Shown: positions 18,190-20,472 of the stretch, in pieces | Position numbering within the stretch: the first letter of the stretch is position 1 | Layout: the number at the start of each line of letters is the position of its first letter | Assembly: GCA_003427395.1 (NCBI GenBank) | Contig: BFEA01000377.1 | Coordinates: 376,482-396,953 of the forward strand | Reading direction: 5' to 3' | Length of the DNA stretch: 20,472 nucleotides | DNA from: Chara braunii | Lineage: Eukaryota > Streptophyta > Charophyceae > Charales > Characeae | Notes under the pieces: generated by a model | Databases searched by the model: none | What the model was told of the DNA's origin: nothing | The model's input: the letters and a program-made list of their open reading frames with translations, nothing else | Translations under genes and position numbers: made by a program

Positions 18190-18340
18190 GTTCAGAGATG
18201 CAGTCGTAGGGCAACCGAGAGACATTTTCTCCAGGAATGTAGTCGTAAGACAACGGAGCGACAATTTTTTTTGTAAACCGATTCACACATCCAGCAATCA
18301 CTTCACAGACGTAGTCATAGGAGAGTTGAGCGCTCTCAAC
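18190..18340. repeat. Small minisatellite (39-bp and 72-bp spacing)
   Basis: ATGCAGTCGTAGGGCAACCG (18198), ATGTAGTCGTAAGACAACGG (18237) and ACGTAGTCATAGGAGAGTTG (18309) are variants of one unit. On the minus strand they read as repeated LSYDY/LPYDC words within a short frame (18152-18427); there is no evidence that it is expressed. Confidence 0.55.
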
Positions 18341-18429
18341 GGCCCGCCTCAGACTTCCCTTGACTCTACAAGGTAGCCATAATAAATCTCGGCATCCCAC
18401 ATCATTTCGCGATCGGTATATATGCAATT

Positions 18430-18765
18430 CGCCTGGGACGAATGGTCAAAACAGGCGTGAGCATGCGCCACAGGTGGAGCCTCCAATCAATTCCACCTGG
18501 AAACAAGCTCGCTGGATCATGGAAAACTTGACACTCTCACTACTCTAAAATTAGTTGTCAGCAAACAAATCTCAACTGTCATTACTACTAGAAGAAACAT
18601 AGCCTCTTGTTAATTTTCCTCAAACGAGATATCATTGAGCTAGGCTATCCTGGCTCCCCAGCAAAAGGGGGTAGAGCTCCCCCAGGACCTTACAGCAGCA
18701 GGGGGATTGCTAGCTTTCAAGGGGTCGGGCGATGGTTCCTTGTTCGATCTGTATGGCCGTCTTCG
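18430..18765. other. No gene recognised
   Basis: Short frames and a few short inverted words (AGGTGGAG with TTCCACCT at about 18472-18502). No gene support. Confidence 0.35.
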
Positions 18766-18769
18766 TCGT

Positions 18770-18837
18770 GATTTTTGTCTTTTGTGCATGTCCAGAGCAG
18801 TGGAGCGAGGCACAAAAGACAAAAATCAGAACAAAAA
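18770..18837. repeat. Perfect 18-bp inverted repeat (hairpin)
   Basis: GATTTTTGTCTTTTGTGC (18770-18787) and its exact complement (18820-18837) surround a 32-base loop. A further diverged inverted copy of the arm plus loop (CATGCATAAAAGACAAAAAA) lies at about 18917-18936, so the arm is repeated three times. Confidence 0.85.
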
Positions 18838-19081
18838 AAAAGGGCACGTTTCCTTTTTTTTTTTTTTTTTTATACTTACAAAACTAAGCTTGAGGGCCTA
18901 GCTGCACTACTCTCCACATGCATAAAAGACAAAAAAGATGGCAATGTATCTTTCCATGTTCTAGCGGTGAATTCAGTCTCATTTTGCACATGTCGAGCAT
19001 ATTCTTCAGTCGTTTCCTTCTCCGGAAAGGGTCCCCCCCTCCTTTCTCTGTGGCAAAGGCACCTGGCCACTTTGGTCTCAA

Positions 19082-19564
19082 ATGGATGCAGCGCGGAATT
19101 TGGCTCTTTCATACATATGGGATAACGAACTCAAGAAATGGAAAGACATTAATGAGCTGAAACCTCAGCTCACTGGCCTTCATCGTTCCCCAGATCACCT
19201 GAAGGAAATCATCAGTGCCATCCCGGCCTCATGGTCCGACACACTTCGGAAGGCGGCTCACCTGGGATAGATACATCAGTGGTTCAAAGGGGATACAGCA
19301 GAGGATACCTTCTTCAGGATTGACAAGATCAATGATGACAACACGGTGGAAGCATCTGAATGGTCCCTGCGTAACACCAAGCTAACTCAGACCAAGGAAG
19401 CTCGTCAGATCAATCCTGCAGTTATGGAGGAAGTCAAGATCCAACAGATCCGGACTGCTCCAAACTCCGCAGTCTTCCGAAGCATCATGCAGGCTGTTCC
19501 TCTCAAAGACCGGAAAATGATGTTTGCAGGTATGGTTGGTCCATCACAGGTCCTAATGGGATAA
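19082..19564 (+). pseudogene. LINE ORF2 C-terminal fragment
   Basis: One frame from about 19082 reads LALSYIWDNELKKWKDINEL, HRSPDHLKEIISAIPASW, DTFFRIDKINDDNTVEASEW, then VKIQQIRTAPNSAVFRSIMQ and PLKDRKMMFAGMVGPSQV. A TAG at 19268-19270 interrupts it in frame, and it ends with TAA near 19562. The pattern of a W-rich linker after the reverse transcriptase followed by a basic tail fits the C-terminus of plant/charophyte-type LINE ORF2. I see no palm-domain motif, so the reverse transcriptase itself is absent (5' truncation is normal for LINEs). The coding frame may begin a little upstream, as the sequence before ATG (FLCGKGTWPLWSQ) looks related. The family call is moderate; the coding origin is good. 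Confidence 0.55.
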
Positions 19565-19697
19565 CCAACAAAATACCCATCAAGGACTACACATCCCAAA
19601 TGGGTTATGCGCTTCACTCTGAAGCACAGTCATTTCAAGCAGGTCTCACATTGATCTGGCAACGAAGGCTGTCTGCAGTAACCCGTGTTCTACAGCA

Positions 19698-19774
19698 GTC
19701 TGGGCCCTCAAAATGGAGCCCAGACGACGCAGGCCAAACTTGGCCTGCGCCAGGCAGTGTGACCACACACTGCC
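19698..19774. other. Three consecutive perfect hairpins
   Basis: Hairpin 1: GTCTGGGC (19698-19705) with GCCCAGAC (19718-19725). Hairpin 2: CGCAGGCCAA (19728-19737) with TTGGCCTGCG (19740-19749). Hairpin 3: GGCAGTGTG (19753-19761) with CACACTGCC (19766-19774). Stems are 8, 10 and 9 bp, all perfect, with only 2-3 bases between hairpins. They lie about 130 bp after the LINE ORF2 fragment, where a 3' untranslated region would be; LINE 3' ends often carry structure recognised by the reverse transcriptase. Confidence 0.85.
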
Positions 19775-20472
19775 CGTGGGAAGTCAAAAGTCTAAGTCAA
19801 CTGTCAGGTGAAAGGTGCTGCGCCCAGGCCCTTGGTTGGATACACTCAATTGTTGTGTGCAGGTACCCAGGCAGCATCAAGGCCAGAAGGAATTCGGTTT
19901 CAGACCAATCTGGGCCGTCATTTGCATTGAGATCTTGATGGCTGAGAGATGCAGCATCCGGGGTCGAGACCCCGCGTCAACGCTACATAAGCGCTGACTT
20001 CCTGACTTTGACGTTCATTCAGTCTTGCGTAAATGCTGACTTCACGTGTTGACGGCGACGCTGGCTCAACGCTGCGACGCTGGCTGGACGCTGGCTTTGC
20101 GCTGGCACTTGGGTGACTACGGCAACGCGTTGCTGGCTCGGCATGGTGGCTGGCTGGCTATTGTCTTCAAGGCATGCTGATGTGGCAGCTGCCACGCGTC
20201 GCTGCTGACGTGGCCGCTGACGTGGCTGGGCTACGTGACTGGCACTGCTGTTCTGATTCATTGTCACTCGGGAGGAGATCATGACTGTGGGGCGATCGTG
20301 GACACGTACCTGGTTATCTTGAGATCGACATTGCTCCAGTACGCTTATGAGGGACTGATCGACGTGCCACGTGGCACATTGTAATAGAACTTCAGATGTG
20401 CGTTCAGACTATTGATTATTTGAGGTGGTGATCGAGGAGGGAGCCCGAAGCAGAAGTGGGCATTTGTCTTTT
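19775..20472. other. Gene-free right end; GCTGG-rich tract and G-box palindrome
   Basis: GACGCTGG/GCTGACGTGG words are repeated at 20054-20230. GGGGTCGAGACCCC (19957-19970) is a near-palindrome resembling a T-arm. GTGCCACGTGGCAC (20364-20377) is a perfect 14-bp palindrome with a CACGTG G-box core, a known plant bZIP/bHLH binding site. The stretch might be an LTR or promoter fragment, but no TG..CA ends or PBS were identified. Confidence 0.4.

Overview
The window looks like repeat-dense nuclear DNA from a complex eukaryote. It has no operon-like gene spacing and no intact long reading frame. It carries long dinucleotide microsatellites, a tRNA-derived SINE, LINE-type remnants, inverted-repeat elements and diverged tandem arrays. 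A plant-type hammerhead ribozyme motif and a DUF4283-like ORF1 point towards the green lineage. A streptophyte alga such as Chara is my best guess, but that is inference. One N (12553) sits between two (CT)n blocks and shows this is assembled draft sequence.

Layout, left to right. Positions 1-1334, minus strand: a decayed LINE/gag-type ORF1. 1900-2220 and 2640-3780: diverged tandem repeats, the second a three-unit GC-rich array. 3780-4920: AT-rich DNA with a TGCA-rich, alanine-coding low-complexity patch. 4924-7335, minus strand: the most notable gene-like object, a broken gene with a Ser/Pro/Arg-rich N-terminus, a ParB-like domain and a C-terminal beta-class DNA N6-adenine/N4-cytosine methyltransferase domain. 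7530-9140: two copies of a palindromic MITE-like family, one with its hairpin arms continuing into (CT)n on one side and (GA)n on the other. 9200-10660: short tandem repeats and a G-rich 33-bp VNTR. 10878-12529: two SINE copies in inverted orientation, the right one with a tRNA-like head and a (CT)n tail. 12650-12913 and 17355-17620: two direct copies of one interspersed repeat, each running into (TG)n. 13640-16490: GT- and T-rich DNA with tandem duplications. 16738-16793, minus strand: a type III hammerhead ribozyme with an intact core. 16860-17330: a degenerate minisatellite. 18180-18940: small repeats and a perfect 18-bp-arm hairpin. 19082-19564, plus strand: a LINE ORF2 C-terminal fragment, followed by three back-to-back perfect hairpins (19698-19774).

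Nothing here forms a working pathway. The recognisable proteins are all interrupted by stops or frameshifts. The two objects with most biological promise are the ParB-methyltransferase gene, whose domain order is known from bacteria and phages and is unusual in a eukaryote-like context, and the hammerhead ribozyme, whose only two stem mismatches both look like CpG deamination.
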